Assembly (NCBI RefSeq): GCF_002195995.1
Contig: NZ_NHON01000047.1
Coordinates: 768 to 35,920, forward strand
Direction: 5' to 3'
DNA from: Inquilinus limosus
GTDB taxonomy: Bacteria; Pseudomonadota; Alphaproteobacteria; DSM-16000; Inquilinaceae
Length of the DNA: 35,153 nt
Shown: in pieces, positions 7,625 to 16,024 of the stretch
Numbering within the stretch: position 1 is the stretch's first letter
Layout: each line of letters starts with the position of its first letter
The notes under the pieces: model-generated
Database searches by the model: none
Told to the model about the DNA's origin: nothing
Seen by the model: only the letters and a program-made list of their open reading frames with translations
Program-made: the position numbers and the translations under genes

Positions 7625-8788
7625 ATGGGATCGCAGCTTCGCCGGATGCTCGCTCTGGGCAGCGCCCTGGTGTTCGGCACCACCACCCTGGCCGGCGCCG
7701 CGCCGCTGGCGAAGATCGGGGACGGCGAGGGCCAGGTCGATATCGTCGCCTGGGCCGGCTACATCGAACGCGGCGAGACCGACAAGGCCTATGACTGGGT
7801 GACCGGCTTCGAGAAGGAGACCGGCTGCAAGGTCAACGTCAAGATCGCCGGCACCTCGGACGAGATGGTGGCGCTGATGAACGAGGGCGGCTTCGACCTC
7901 GTCACCGCCTCCGGTGACGCCAGCCTGCGCCTGATCTACGGAAAGCGGGTGCAGGAGATCAACACCGACCTGGTGCCGAGCTGGAAGACGATCGACCAGC
8001 GGCTGCAGAACGCGGCCTGGTTCACCGTCGACAGCAAGCATTACGGCGTGCCCTACCAGTGGGGCCCGAATGTGCTGGCCTACAACACCGACGTGTTCAA
8101 GACCCCGCCGAAGAGCTGGAGCGTGGTGTTCGAGCCGCAGAACCTGCCCGACGGCAAGCCGAACAAGGGCCGGATCGAGGCCTATGACGGGCCGATCTAC
8201 ATCGCCGATGCGGCGCTGTACCTGATGAAGGCGAAGCCCGAGCTGGGGATCAAGGACCCCTATCAGCTGAACGAGGAGCAGTACAAGGCGGCGACCGACC
8301 TGCTGCGCGGCCAGCGCCAGCTGGTGATGCGCTACTGGCACGACGCGTCGGTCCAGGTCGACGACTTCATCAATGAGGGCGTCGTCGCCTCCTCGACCTG
8401 GCCGTTCCAGGTCAACCTGCTGAAGTCGCAGAACAAGCCGATCGCGAGCGTGATCCCCGAGGAAGGGGCGACGGGCTGGGCCGACACCACCATGCTGCAT
8501 GCGGACGCGGCGCATCCGAACTGTGCCTACAAATGGATCGAGCATTCGCTGAGCAAGAAGGTCCAGGGCGACCTGGCGGCCTGGTTCGGGTCCGTGCCGG
8601 TGGTGCCGGCCGCCTGCGAGGGCAACGAGCTGCTGGGCGCCGAGGGCTGCAAGGCCAACGGCTTCGAGAATTTCGACAAGATCCACTTCTGGACCACGCC
8701 GCGACAGCAGTGCGCGGACCATCCGGAAGGCTGCGTCCCCTATCTGCGCTGGACCACGGACTACATCGCGATCCTGGGCGGAAGATAG
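7625..8788 (+). CDS. ydcS: Polyamine ABC transporter periplasmic binding protein (YdcS type)
   Basis: The 387-residue protein has a Sec signal peptide (cleavage probably near GAAPLA, about residue 26) and belongs to the PotD/PotF-like binding proteins. It closely follows E. coli YdcS as I remember it: AWAGYIERGETDKAYDWV, GCKVNVK.AGTSDEMVAL, DLVTASGDASLRLI, GVPYQWGPN, YDGPIYIADAALY, NEGVVASSTWP, GATGWADTTMLH, QGDLAAWFGSVPVVP and a terminal WTTDYIAILGGR. The likely ligand is putrescine or a related polyamine, because the operon ends with patD. GGGGAG lies before the ATG. Paired Cys residues near the C-terminus are probably disulphide-bonded. A nested hairpin element follows the stop codon. Confidence 0.92.
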   Translation: MGSQLRRMLALGSALVFGTTTLAGAAPLAKIGDGEGQVDIVAWAGYIERGETDKAYDWVTGFEKETGCKVNVKIAGTSDEMVALMNEGGFDLVTASGDASLRLIYGKRVQEINTDLVPSWKTIDQRLQNAAWFTVDSKHYGVPYQWGPNVLAYNTDVFKTPPKSWSVVFEPQNLPDGKPNKGRIEAYDGPIYIADAALYLMKAKPELGIKDPYQLNEEQYKAATDLLRGQRQLVMRYWHDASVQVDDFINEGVVASSTWPFQVNLLKSQNKPIASVIPEEGATGWADTTMLHADAAHPNCAYKWIEHSLSKKVQGDLAAWFGSVPVVPAACEGNELLGAEGCKANGFENFDKIHFWTTPRQQCADHPEGCVPYLRWTTDYIAILGGR

Positions 8789-8798
8789 ACCGCTCTCG

Positions 8799-8925
8799 CC
8801 CCCTCACCCTCCCGGCCCAAGCGGGCCGGGCCCCTCCCTCTCCCCGAGGAGAGGGACCGGATTGCAGCTCCTTCACCTCTCCTTGGGGAGAGGTCGAAAT
8901 CGCGCAGCGATTTCGGGTGAGGGGG
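8799..8925. repeat. REP-like nested hairpin element between ydcS and ydcT
   Basis: An 11-bp perfect inverted repeat, CCCCCTCACCC at 8799-8809 and GGGTGAGGGGG at 8915-8925, encloses several smaller hairpins. These are CGGCCC..GGGCCG (about 8813-8828), CCTCTCC-CCGA-GGAGAGG (about 8837-8854), CCTCTCC-TTGG-GGAGAGG (8876-8893) and GAAATCGC-GCA-GCGATTTC (8896-8914). The same family recurs at 34629-34758. Lying just after the binding-protein gene, it could stabilise the upstream mRNA and limit expression of the downstream transporter genes, as REP elements do in malE-malF of E. coli. Confidence 0.85.
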
Positions 8926-8971
8926 AGCCGGCCGCGCCGCATCGCATTCGCATACCCACAGGCCATCCCCC

Positions 8972-10003
8972 ATGACCGATCGCAGCCTTGCCGTCCGCTT
9001 CGACCATGTCAGCCGCCATTTCGGGGCGGTGCGGGCGGTCAACGACGTCAGCTTCGAGATCCGCGACGGTGAGTTCTTCTCGATGCTCGGCCCCTCCGGC
9101 TCAGGCAAGACCACCTGCCTGCGCCTGATCGCCGGCTTCGAGCAGCCGACATCCGGGCATCTGCTGCTGCACGGAAGCGACGTCTCGACCACCCCGCCCT
9201 ATGACCGGGACGTCAACACGGTGTTCCAGGACTACGCCCTGTTCCCGCATATGAGCGTGTGGGAGAACGTGGCCTATGGCCTGATGATCCGGCGCGTGCC
9301 GAAGGCCGAGCGCCGCCGGCAGGCGGAGGAGATGCTGGGCATGGTCAAGCTCGGCGACTTCGCCGGCCGCCGGCCGGCCCAGCTGTCGGGCGGCCAGCGC
9401 CAGCGCGTCGCCCTGGCCCGCGCCCTGGTCAACCGCCCCTCAGTCCTGCTGCTGGACGAACCGCTCGGCGCGCTCGACCTCAAGCTGCGCGAGGCGATGC
9501 AGGAGGAGCTGAAGGCGCTGCAGCGCCAGGTGGGCATCACCTTCATCTATGTCACCCACGACCAGGGCGAGGCCCTGGCGATGAGCGATCGGGTGGCGGT
9601 GTTCAACCTGGGCCGGGTCGAGCAGATCGACACGCCGGGCGCGATCTACGACCGGCCGGCCACCGCCTTCGTCGCCGGCTTCGTCGGCGCCTCCAACATG
9701 GTGGATGCCGCCACCGCCGGGAAGCTGATGGGCCAGGCCCGACCCTTCGCCCTGCGGCCGGAGCGCATCCGCATCCTGACCAACGGCCAGGCGGTGCCGG
9801 CGGATGCGGTGGAGGTGGCGGGCACGGTCGACGGGGTCAGCTTCCTCGGCGCCACCACCCGCTATCGCGTGGCGTTGGCCCCAGGCGGCGCCATCGACGT
9901 GGTCGAATCCAATCTCGACGCGGTGCCGAAATCCCCGGGCCAGGCCGTGCGCCTCGCCTGGCGGCGCGACCATGCCCACCCGCTGACCGAGGCCGCGGCA
10001 TGA
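8972..10003 (+). CDS. ydcT: Polyamine ABC transporter ATPase (YdcT/PotA type)
   Basis: This 343-residue cytoplasmic ATPase powers polyamine uptake. The nucleotide-binding domain covers about residues 1-240, with Walker A GPSGSGKTT, Q-loop VFQDYALFPHM, signature LSGGQRQRVALARAL, Walker B VLLLDEPLGALD and switch His in VTHDQGEAL. The remaining C-terminal part is the TOBE-like regulatory domain typical of PotA/MalK-type ATPases (FALRPERIRI, then AGTVDGVSFLGATTRY). The start at 8972 has no obvious Shine-Dalgarno sequence. The stop overlaps the next gene's start by ATGA, showing translational coupling with the first permease. Confidence 0.93.
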   Translation: MTDRSLAVRFDHVSRHFGAVRAVNDVSFEIRDGEFFSMLGPSGSGKTTCLRLIAGFEQPTSGHLLLHGSDVSTTPPYDRDVNTVFQDYALFPHMSVWENVAYGLMIRRVPKAERRRQAEEMLGMVKLGDFAGRRPAQLSGGQRQRVALARALVNRPSVLLLDEPLGALDLKLREAMQEELKALQRQVGITFIYVTHDQGEALAMSDRVAVFNLGRVEQIDTPGAIYDRPATAFVAGFVGASNMVDAATAGKLMGQARPFALRPERIRILTNGQAVPADAVEVAGTVDGVSFLGATTRYRVALAPGGAIDVVESNLDAVPKSPGQAVRLAWRRDHAHPLTEAAA

Positions 10004-10947
10004 GCGTCGCCGCCGCCCTCCCCGCCCCGGCCGCGGACGGCGTCGGCCGGCGGGCCGCCCGCCTGCTGTACCGCAACGGCTGGCTGGTGCTGCTCCTGCT
10101 GCTGGTGCCGCCGGTCCTGTGGCTGGGCGTGATCTATCTCGGCTCGCTGTTCGCGCTGCTGCTGCAGAGCTTCTATTCGGTCGACGGCTTCACCGGGATG
10201 ATCGTCCCGGAATTCACCCTGTCGACCTATGCCGACCTGTTCACCGCCGCCAACATGGACATCGTGCTGCGCACGGGCGTGATGGCGGCGACCGTCACCA
10301 TCATGTGCGCGCTGATCGCCTTCCCGATCGCCTATTACGCCGCCCGCTATGCCCGCGGCCGGGCCAAGGCGGCCTTCTACATCGCGATCATGCTGCCGCT
10401 GTGGTCCAGCTACCTGGTCAAGGTCTATGCCTGGAAGCTGATCCTGGCGCGCGAGGGCGTGGTCACCTGGCTGGCCGGCCAGTTGCACCTGACCTGGCTG
10501 CTCGACGGCATCCTGGCCCTGCCGGTGGTCGGCGGCCCGTCGCTGTCCAGCGCCTATCTCGGCACCGCCACGGTCTTCGTCTACATCTGGCTGCCCTACA
10601 TGATCCTGCCGGTGCAGGCCTCTCTGGAGCGGGTGCCGCGGTCGCTGACCGAGGCCTCGGCCGATCTCGGCGCCAGGCCGGGGCAGACCTTCCGCACCGT
10701 GGTCCTGCCGCTGGCCTTCCCGGGCGTGGTCGCCGGATCGATCTTCACCTTCTCGCTGACCCTCGGCGACTACATCATCCCCGGCATCATCGGCTCCTCC
10801 CGCCCCTTCATCGGCCAAGTGGTGCTGCAGCTGCAGGGCACCGCCGGCAATGTGCCGCTGGCCGCCGCCTTCACCGTGGTGCCGATCGCGATCATGGCCG
10901 TGTACCTGACGGCGGCGAAGCGACTGGGGGCCTTCGATGCGCTCTGA
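10000..10947 (+). CDS. ydcU: Polyamine ABC transporter permease 1 (YdcU/PotB type)
   Basis: This 315-residue inner-membrane permease has about six transmembrane segments. The first is at about residues 27-55 ([21 protein letters not shown]), followed by a periplasmic loop and the binding-protein-dependent transport core. The EAA loop that contacts the ATPase reads [25 protein letters not shown]. It starts inside the ATPase stop (ATGA overlap) and its end overlaps the next permease by 11 bp, so the three membrane-complex genes are translated as a coupled set. By family, PotB-like subunits pair with PotC-like ones to form the channel. Confidence 0.92.
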   Translation: MSVAAALPAPAADGVGRRAARLLYRNGWLVLLLLLVPPVLWLGVIYLGSLFALLLQSFYSVDGFTGMIVPEFTLSTYADLFTAANMDIVLRTGVMAATVTIMCALIAFPIAYYAARYARGRAKAAFYIAIMLPLWSSYLVKVYAWKLILAREGVVTWLAGQLHLTWLLDGILALPVVGGPSLSSAYLGTATVFVYIWLPYMILPVQASLERVPRSLTEASADLGARPGQTFRTVVLPLAFPGVVAGSIFTFSLTLGDYIIPGIIGSSRPFIGQVVLQLQGTAGNVPLAAAFTVVPIAIMAVYLTAAKRLGAFDAL

Positions 10948-11782
10948 CGCCACCGCTACGCGCGGCAAGCTCACCGCCGGCACCCGCGCCCCCTGGGGCC
11001 TGCGCCTGTCGGCCCTGGCCGGCATCCTGTTCCTGCATGTGCCGCTGCTGTTCATCCTGCTCTACGCCTTCTCCAGCGACGAGAAGACCTTCCAGTTCCC
11101 GCCGCCGGACCTGACCCTGCACTGGTTCAGCGTGGCCTGGCTGGAGCGGCCGGACATCTGGGCCGCGCTCGGCCTGTCGGTGAAGGTCGCGGCGATGGCG
11201 ACGCTGCTGGCCATCGTGCTGGGCACCTGCGCCGCCGCCGCGGTCTGGCGCAGCAGGTTCTTCGGGCGCGAGACGCTGTCGCTGCTGATCATCCTGCCGA
11301 TTGCGCTCCCCGGCATCATCACCGGCATCGCCCTGCGGTCGGCCTATTCGCTGCTGGACATCCCGTTCAGCTTCTGGACCATCGTCATCGGCCACGCCAC
11401 CTTCTGCATCGTCGTCGTCTACAACAACGTGCTGGCCCGGTTCCGGCGCACCTCCGGCTCGCTGATCGAGGCGTCGATGGATCTCGGCGCCGACGGGTTC
11501 CAGACCTTCCGCCACGTGGTGCTGCCGAACATCGCCACCGCGCTGCTGGCCGGCGGCATGCTGGCCTTCGCCCTCAGCTTCGACGAGGTCATCGTCACCA
11601 CCTTCACCGCCGGGCAGCAGCAGACCCTGCCGATCTGGATGCTGACCGAACTGATCAAGCCGCGGCAGCGGCCGGTGACCAATGTCGTCGCCATCATCGT
11701 CATCGTGGTGACGTTCCTGCCGATCCTCGGCGCCTACTACCTCACCCGTGACACCCACGACTTTTCCGGCTCCGGTAAGTAA
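10937..11782 (+). CDS. ydcV: Polyamine ABC transporter permease 2 (YdcV/PotC type)
   Basis: This 281-residue permease has an N-terminal transmembrane segment at about residues 25-47 ([20 protein letters not shown]) and about six segments overall. Its coupling loop reads [22 protein letters not shown], the EAA motif of PotC-type subunits, followed by [16 protein letters not shown], also typical of that subfamily. It overlaps the upstream permease gene and is followed 12 bp later by patD with AAGGGAG before its ATG. With the upstream permease it forms the inner-membrane heterodimer of the importer. Confidence 0.92.
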   Translation: MRSDATATRGKLTAGTRAPWGLRLSALAGILFLHVPLLFILLYAFSSDEKTFQFPPPDLTLHWFSVAWLERPDIWAALGLSVKVAAMATLLAIVLGTCAAAAVWRSRFFGRETLSLLIILPIALPGIITGIALRSAYSLLDIPFSFWTIVIGHATFCIVVVYNNVLARFRRTSGSLIEASMDLGADGFQTFRHVVLPNIATALLAGGMLAFALSFDEVIVTTFTAGQQQTLPIWMLTELIKPRQRPVTNVVAIIVIVVTFLPILGAYYLTRDTHDFSGSGK

Positions 11783-11794
11783 GGGAGACATTTC

Positions 11795-13222
11795 ATGGAC
11801 ATCGAGCTTCTGATCGACGGCGCTCTGGTGAAGGGCGAAGGCCAGGCCGAGAAGGTGCTGAACCCGGCGACCGGCAAGCTGATCGTCGAGGTGCCGGAGG
11901 CGTCGCAGGCCCAGCTCAACGCCGCCGTGGCCGCCGCCGCCCGCGCCTTCGAGAGCTGGTCGCTGACCACCCCGGCCCAGCGCGCCGGGCATCTGCTGAA
12001 GCTGGCCGACGCCATCGAGCGCGAGGCCGAGGCCTTCGCCCGGCTGGAGTCGCAGAATTGCGGCAAGCCCTATGCCCGGGTGCTGGAAGACGAGATGCCG
12101 GCGATCATCGACACCTTCCGCTTCTTCGCCGGGGCGACGCGCTGCCTGATCGGCTCGGCCGCCGGCGAATACGTCACCAACCACACCAGCATGATCCGGC
12201 GCGACCCGATCGGCGTGGTCGGGTCGATCGCGCCGTGGAACTACCCGCTGATGATGCTGGCCTGGAAGATCGCCCCGGCCCTGGCCGCCGGCAACACGGT
12301 GGTGCTGAAGCCGTCGGAGCAGACACCACTGACCGCGCTGAAGCTGGGCCGCACCCTGGCCGAGATCTTCCCCAAGGGCGTGATCAACGTCGTCGCCGGC
12401 CGCGGCGAGACGGTCGGCTCGGCCCTGACCGCCCATCCCCAGGTGCGCATGGTGTCGCTGACCGGCGACATCGCCACCGGCCAGAAGGTGCTGCAGGCGG
12501 CGGTGAAGAACCTGAAGCGCACGCATCTCGAGCTCGGCGGCAAGGCGCCGGTGCTGGTGTTCGACGACGCCGATGTCGAGGCGGCGGTGGCGGGTGTGCG
12601 CGCCGGGGGCTTCTACAATGCCGGGCAGGACTGCACCGCCGCCTGCCGGGTCTATGCCGGCCCGAAGATCTATGACCGGCTGGTGGCCGACCTGGCCGGC
12701 GCCGTCGCCAGCCTGAAATACGGCGCGCCCGACGACGCGGCCAGCGAGCTCGGCCCCCTGATCAGCGAGCGCCAGCGCGACCGGGTGGCCAGCTTCGTCG
12801 AGCGCGCGGCGGCGCAGAAGCACACCGAGATCCTGGCCGGCGGCGGCAAGGCCGAGGGCGACGGCTTCTTCTTCAGGCCGACCCTGGTGGCCGGCGCGCT
12901 GCAGACCGACGAGATCGTGCGCAAGGAGGTGTTCGGCCCGGTGGTCTCGGTCACCCGCTTCGACGACCCGGACGCCGCCATCGCCTGGGCCAATGACAGC
13001 GATTACGGTCTCGCCTCCTCGGTCTGGACGTCGAATGTGAAGACGGCGCTGAAGACAGCGGCCCGGCTGCAATATGGCTGCGTCTGGGTGAACGCCCATT
13101 TCACCCTGACCAGCGAGATGCCGCATGGCGGGCTGAAGATGTCCGGCTATGGCAAGGACATGTCGATGTACGGGCTGGAGGACTACACCGTCGTCCGCCA
13201 TGTGATGATGAACTTCAGCTGA
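11795..13222 (+). CDS. patD: Gamma-aminobutyraldehyde dehydrogenase
   Basis: The enzyme oxidises 4-aminobutanal (from putrescine by transamination or oxidation) to 4-aminobutyrate with NAD+. The 475-residue protein matches E. coli PatD almost throughout as I recall it, including [48 protein letters not shown] and the ending [27 protein letters not shown]. The general base is Glu246 in LELGGKAP and the catalytic nucleophile is Cys280 in [10 protein letters not shown]. Its position as the last gene of the ydcSTUV operon repeats the E. coli arrangement and points to putrescine as transported substrate. An aminotransferase making the aldehyde is not in the window. Confidence 0.94.
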   Translation: MDIELLIDGALVKGEGQAEKVLNPATGKLIVEVPEASQAQLNAAVAAAARAFESWSLTTPAQRAGHLLKLADAIEREAEAFARLESQNCGKPYARVLEDEMPAIIDTFRFFAGATRCLIGSAAGEYVTNHTSMIRRDPIGVVGSIAPWNYPLMMLAWKIAPALAAGNTVVLKPSEQTPLTALKLGRTLAEIFPKGVINVVAGRGETVGSALTAHPQVRMVSLTGDIATGQKVLQAAVKNLKRTHLELGGKAPVLVFDDADVEAAVAGVRAGGFYNAGQDCTAACRVYAGPKIYDRLVADLAGAVASLKYGAPDDAASELGPLISERQRDRVASFVERAAAQKHTEILAGGGKAEGDGFFFRPTLVAGALQTDEIVRKEVFGPVVSVTRFDDPDAAIAWANDSDYGLASSVWTSNVKTALKTAARLQYGCVWVNAHFTLTSEMPHGGLKMSGYGKDMSMYGLEDYTVVRHVMMNFS

Positions 13223-13235
13223 AACCTCTCACCTT

Positions 13236-13322
13236 CCCGTCATTGCGAGCGAAACGAAGCAATCCAGGCGAAGCAGCCGCTAGACTGGATTGCCACGCCC
13301 CTTCGGGGCTCGCAATGACGGG
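13236..13322. repeat. GTCATTGCGAG palindromic intergenic repeat, copy 1
   Basis: Outer arms CCCGTCATTGCGAG (13236-13249) and CTCGCAATGACGGG (13309-13322) are perfect inverted repeats. Inner arms GCAATCCAG (13259-13267) and CTGGATTGC (13285-13293) form a second stem. It follows patD and may act as a transcript end. A second copy lies at 21727-21814 and a decayed half copy at 27450-27480. Such elements are scattered in many alphaproteobacterial genomes and are probably non-autonomous mobile or recombinogenic units. Confidence 0.9.
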
Positions 13323-13387
13323 TATGGGGCTTGGCCTGATAAGCCGGAAGCGCTAGGGTCCGCGCCCCGCAACCGACCGCCCGTCCC

Positions 13388-14590
13388 GTGCCCGAAACAA
13401 TCGCCATCATCGGCGGCGGCCCCGCCGGGCTGATCGCCGCGCAGCGCCTGGCCGAGGCCGGGCGCTGCGTGACCGTCTACGACCGGATGCCGAATGTCGG
13501 GCGGAAGTTCCTGATGGCCGGGCGCGGCGGGCTGAACCTGACCCATTCCGAGCCGCTGGACCGCTTCGTCACCCGCTACGGCGCGGCGCAGGGCTGGATC
13601 GAGCCGCTGGTCCACGCCTTCACGCCGGACGACCTGCGGGCCTGGAGCCACGACCTCGGCGTCCCGACCTTCGTCGGCTCCAGCGGCCGGGTGTTCCCGG
13701 AGAGCCTGAAGGCCTCGCCCCTGTTGCGCGCCTGGCTGGGCCGGCTGGCGCAGCTTGGCGTCGAGATCCGCACCCGGCATGACTGGATCGGCCTCGGCGC
13801 CGGGCACCGGCTGCTGCTGCGCGGGCCGCAAGGTGAGTTTGAGGCCGCGGCCGACGCCACCATCCTGGCTCTCGGCGGCGCCAGCTGGCCGAGGCTGGGC
13901 AGCGACGGCGGCTGGGCACCGGTCCTCGCCGCGCGCGGCGTCGCCATCGCGCCGCTGCTTCCGGCCAATGCCGGGGTCGAGATCGCCTGGTCGCCGCATC
14001 TGCGCGACCGCTTCGCCGGCACGCCGCTGAAGCGCATCGCGCTGACGCTCGGCGGGCGCACCGTGCGCGGCGAGGCGGTGATCGCCGCCACCGGGCTGGA
14101 GGGCGGCGCGGTCTACGCGCTCGGGGCTCCGCTGCGCGAGGCGATCGCGCGGGACGGCGGCGCCACGCTGACGCTGGACCTGCGGCCGGACATGACTACG
14201 GCGGAGATCGCCGACCGGCTGGCGCGCGCCGGCAGCAGCGACAGCGCCCCGAACCGGCTGCGCCGCGCCCTGTCGCTGACCGGCCCGGCCTGGCCGCTGC
14301 TGCGCGAGGGCTTCGCCGCCGCGGCGCTGGCGACGCCGGAGGCCTTGGCCGCCGCGATCAAGACGATCCCGCTGCGCTCGACCGGCCTGCGGCCGCTGGT
14401 TCGCGCCATCTCCACTGCCGGCGGCATCCGCCGCGACGCTCTCTCCCCGGCGCTGGAACTGCAGGCGCTGCCGGGCGTCTTCGCCTGCGGCGAGATGCTG
14501 GACTGGGAGGCGCCGACCGGCGGCTATCTGCTGCAAGGCTGCTTCGCCACCGGCATCGCCGCCGCCCGCGGGCTGCTGGGCGGTCTTTGA
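13388..14590 (+). CDS. FAD-dependent oxidoreductase, TIGR03862/HI0933-like flavoprotein
   Basis: This 400-residue flavoprotein starts with GTG. The N-terminal dinucleotide-binding motif IAIIGGGPAGLIAAQRLAEAG is followed by YDRMPNVGRKFLMAGRGGLNLTHSE, the signature of the HI0933/BaiN-like family. A second flavin contact, FACGEMLDWEAPTGGYLLQGCFATG, lies at the C-terminus. The length and the GWAPVLAARGV-type middle segment fit the TIGR03862 subgroup. Members are annotated as NAD(P)/FAD-dependent oxidoreductases; the substrate is unknown. It stands alone after the repeat, about 64 bp before the crotonase gene, and may be cotranscribed with it. Confidence 0.88.
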   Translation: MPETIAIIGGGPAGLIAAQRLAEAGRCVTVYDRMPNVGRKFLMAGRGGLNLTHSEPLDRFVTRYGAAQGWIEPLVHAFTPDDLRAWSHDLGVPTFVGSSGRVFPESLKASPLLRAWLGRLAQLGVEIRTRHDWIGLGAGHRLLLRGPQGEFEAAADATILALGGASWPRLGSDGGWAPVLAARGVAIAPLLPANAGVEIAWSPHLRDRFAGTPLKRIALTLGGRTVRGEAVIAATGLEGGAVYALGAPLREAIARDGGATLTLDLRPDMTTAEIADRLARAGSSDSAPNRLRRALSLTGPAWPLLREGFAAAALATPEALAAAIKTIPLRSTGLRPLVRAISTAGGIRRDALSPALELQALPGVFACGEMLDWEAPTGGYLLQGCFATGIAAARGLLGGL

Positions 14591-14654
14591 GCACTCGACA
14601 TGGCCGCGGCCACCTCTCTACCGTGACGTCCCGGAGATCCAGGGAGAGACCGCC

Positions 14655-15422
14655 ATGACCGATCCCGTCCTGACCGAGACCAAGGGGCCGGTCGCGACCC
14701 TCCGGCTGAACCGGCCGGAGAAGAAGAACGCCATCAGCTTGGCCATGTACCAGGGCATGACCGCGGCGCTGAAGGCGGCGGCCGAGGACCCGGCGGTGCG
14801 AGTGGCGGTGATCCGCGGCGGCGACGATTTCTCGGCCGGCAACGACATCGCCGATTTCCTGGCGGCGGGCGGCGACGCCGGGCTGAAGCCGATCCTCGAC
14901 TTCCTCGATGCCCTGTCCGGCTTCCCGAAGCCGGTGGTGGCCGGGGTACGTGGCGCCGCGATCGGCATCGGCACCACCCTGCTGCTGCATTGCGATGTCG
15001 TCCTGGCCACGCCCTCGGCGCGCTTCGCCCTGCCCTTCGTCCAGCTCGGCCTGGTGCCCGAAGCCGCGTCCTCCCTCCTCCTCCCCGCCGTGGCCGGCCG
15101 GCTGAAGGCCTCCTGGTGGCTGCTGACCGGCGAGGGCTTCGATGCCGAGGCTGCCCTGCAGGCCGGGCTGATCACCCGGCTGATCGGCGAGACCACGCTG
15201 GACGCCGAGATCGACGCCGCGGCGGCGCGCCTCGCCGCCCTGCCCCCGGCCGCGATCCGCCAGACCAAGGCGCTGCTGCGGGCACCCCAGGAGGCGGCGG
15301 TGCGCGAGGCCATGACCCGCGAGGTCCAGGCCTTCGCCGTGCAGCTGAAATCCGCCGAGGCCAAGGAAGCCTTCACCGCCTTCCTGGAGAAGCGGAAGCC
15401 GGATTTCAGTCGGTTCGAGTAA
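14655..15422 (+). CDS. Crotonase-family enoyl-CoA hydratase/isomerase
   Basis: This 255-residue crotonase-fold enzyme acts on enoyl-CoA thioesters. Oxyanion-hole segments are present: FSAGNDIADF for the first strand and GAAIGIGTTLLLHCD for the second. The hydratase glutamate usually found just after GGG in the second segment is replaced by Thr. Glu136 in LGLVPEAASS occupies the position of the base used by delta3-delta2-enoyl-CoA isomerases, so isomerase activity is at least as likely as hydratase. AGGGAGAG before the ATG supports the start. No other beta-oxidation genes are near, so the pathway is not defined by context. Confidence 0.88.
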   Translation: MTDPVLTETKGPVATLRLNRPEKKNAISLAMYQGMTAALKAAAEDPAVRVAVIRGGDDFSAGNDIADFLAAGGDAGLKPILDFLDALSGFPKPVVAGVRGAAIGIGTTLLLHCDVVLATPSARFALPFVQLGLVPEAASSLLLPAVAGRLKASWWLLTGEGFDAEAALQAGLITRLIGETTLDAEIDAAAARLAALPPAAIRQTKALLRAPQEAAVREAMTREVQAFAVQLKSAEAKEAFTAFLEKRKPDFSRFE

Positions 15423-15543
15423 GCCGTTGCCGCAAGAATTCCTTCAACCGAGACAATTTTAGGTTCTTTTAGACGTCATCCGGCCATATTGACGAAGCAT
15501 CGTTTCGACTGTCCTGATCGACAAGAAGGGGGAGTCAGTCGAA

Positions 15544-16020
15544 ATGCATTCACCTGTCCTGAAGCACGGCATCGCCGTCGCCGCCGCGGCGCTGGTCCTG
15601 TCCGGCTGCGTGGCGTCCAAACCCAACCCGGTGCAGCAGATGGCCAACGGCATGGTCGGCAAGCCGGTCGCCGTGGCGATCAAGGCCTTCGGCCCGCCGA
15701 CGCTGAACCTGCCGCCCTGCTCCTATTGTACCGATGGCGGCACCTATGCCTGGGACAACACCCGGATCTCGAAGCAGTGGCAGAACCAATGGGTGCAGAC
15801 CGGCACGACCACCGAGCAGCGCATCGTCGGCCAGACGCAAGGCGGCAACGGCATCGCGCCGATGCTGATCACCCAGGATGTCGAGACCCCGGTCGGCGAG
15901 AACCGGATGGTCCTCGCCGACAATGTCGACTATCTCTGCAACATCCAGGCCTTCACCGACATGAAGGACAACATCAAATCGATCGACGTCGTGGGGTGCA
16001 CCGCCGACAGCCGGTACTGA
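15544..16020 (+). CDS. Small lipoprotein of unknown function
   Basis: This 158-residue protein has a type II signal peptide and lipobox LSGC, with the lipidated Cys at residue 22. I do not recognise a family. The mature part contains CSYCTDGGTYAWDN, a close Cys pair, and a VVGCTADSRY end, suggesting disulphides and a periplasmic-facing location. AAGGGGGAG lies before the ATG. The preceding 120 bp are less GC-rich and probably hold its promoter, but no confident hexamers could be assigned. It converges with the XylX-type gene, the two stop codons being only 4 bp apart, with no visible terminator. Confidence 0.75.
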   Translation: MHSPVLKHGIAVAAAALVLSGCVASKPNPVQQMANGMVGKPVAVAIKAFGPPTLNLPPCSYCTDGGTYAWDNTRISKQWQNQWVQTGTTTEQRIVGQTQGGNGIAPMLITQDVETPVGENRMVLADNVDYLCNIQAFTDMKDNIKSIDVVGCTADSRY

Positions 16021-16024
16021 CGCC

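Noticed and set aside
10892-13201. 769-codon minus-strand open frame opposite ydcV and patD
   Set aside because: Both genes under it are well-supported family members with catalytic residues in place; the antisense product is low-complexity and recognisable as nothing.
15423-15543. Promoter TTGACG at about 15489 for the lipoprotein gene
   Set aside because: No acceptable -10 occurs at 16-18 bp; the region is probably regulatory but no defined site can be supported.
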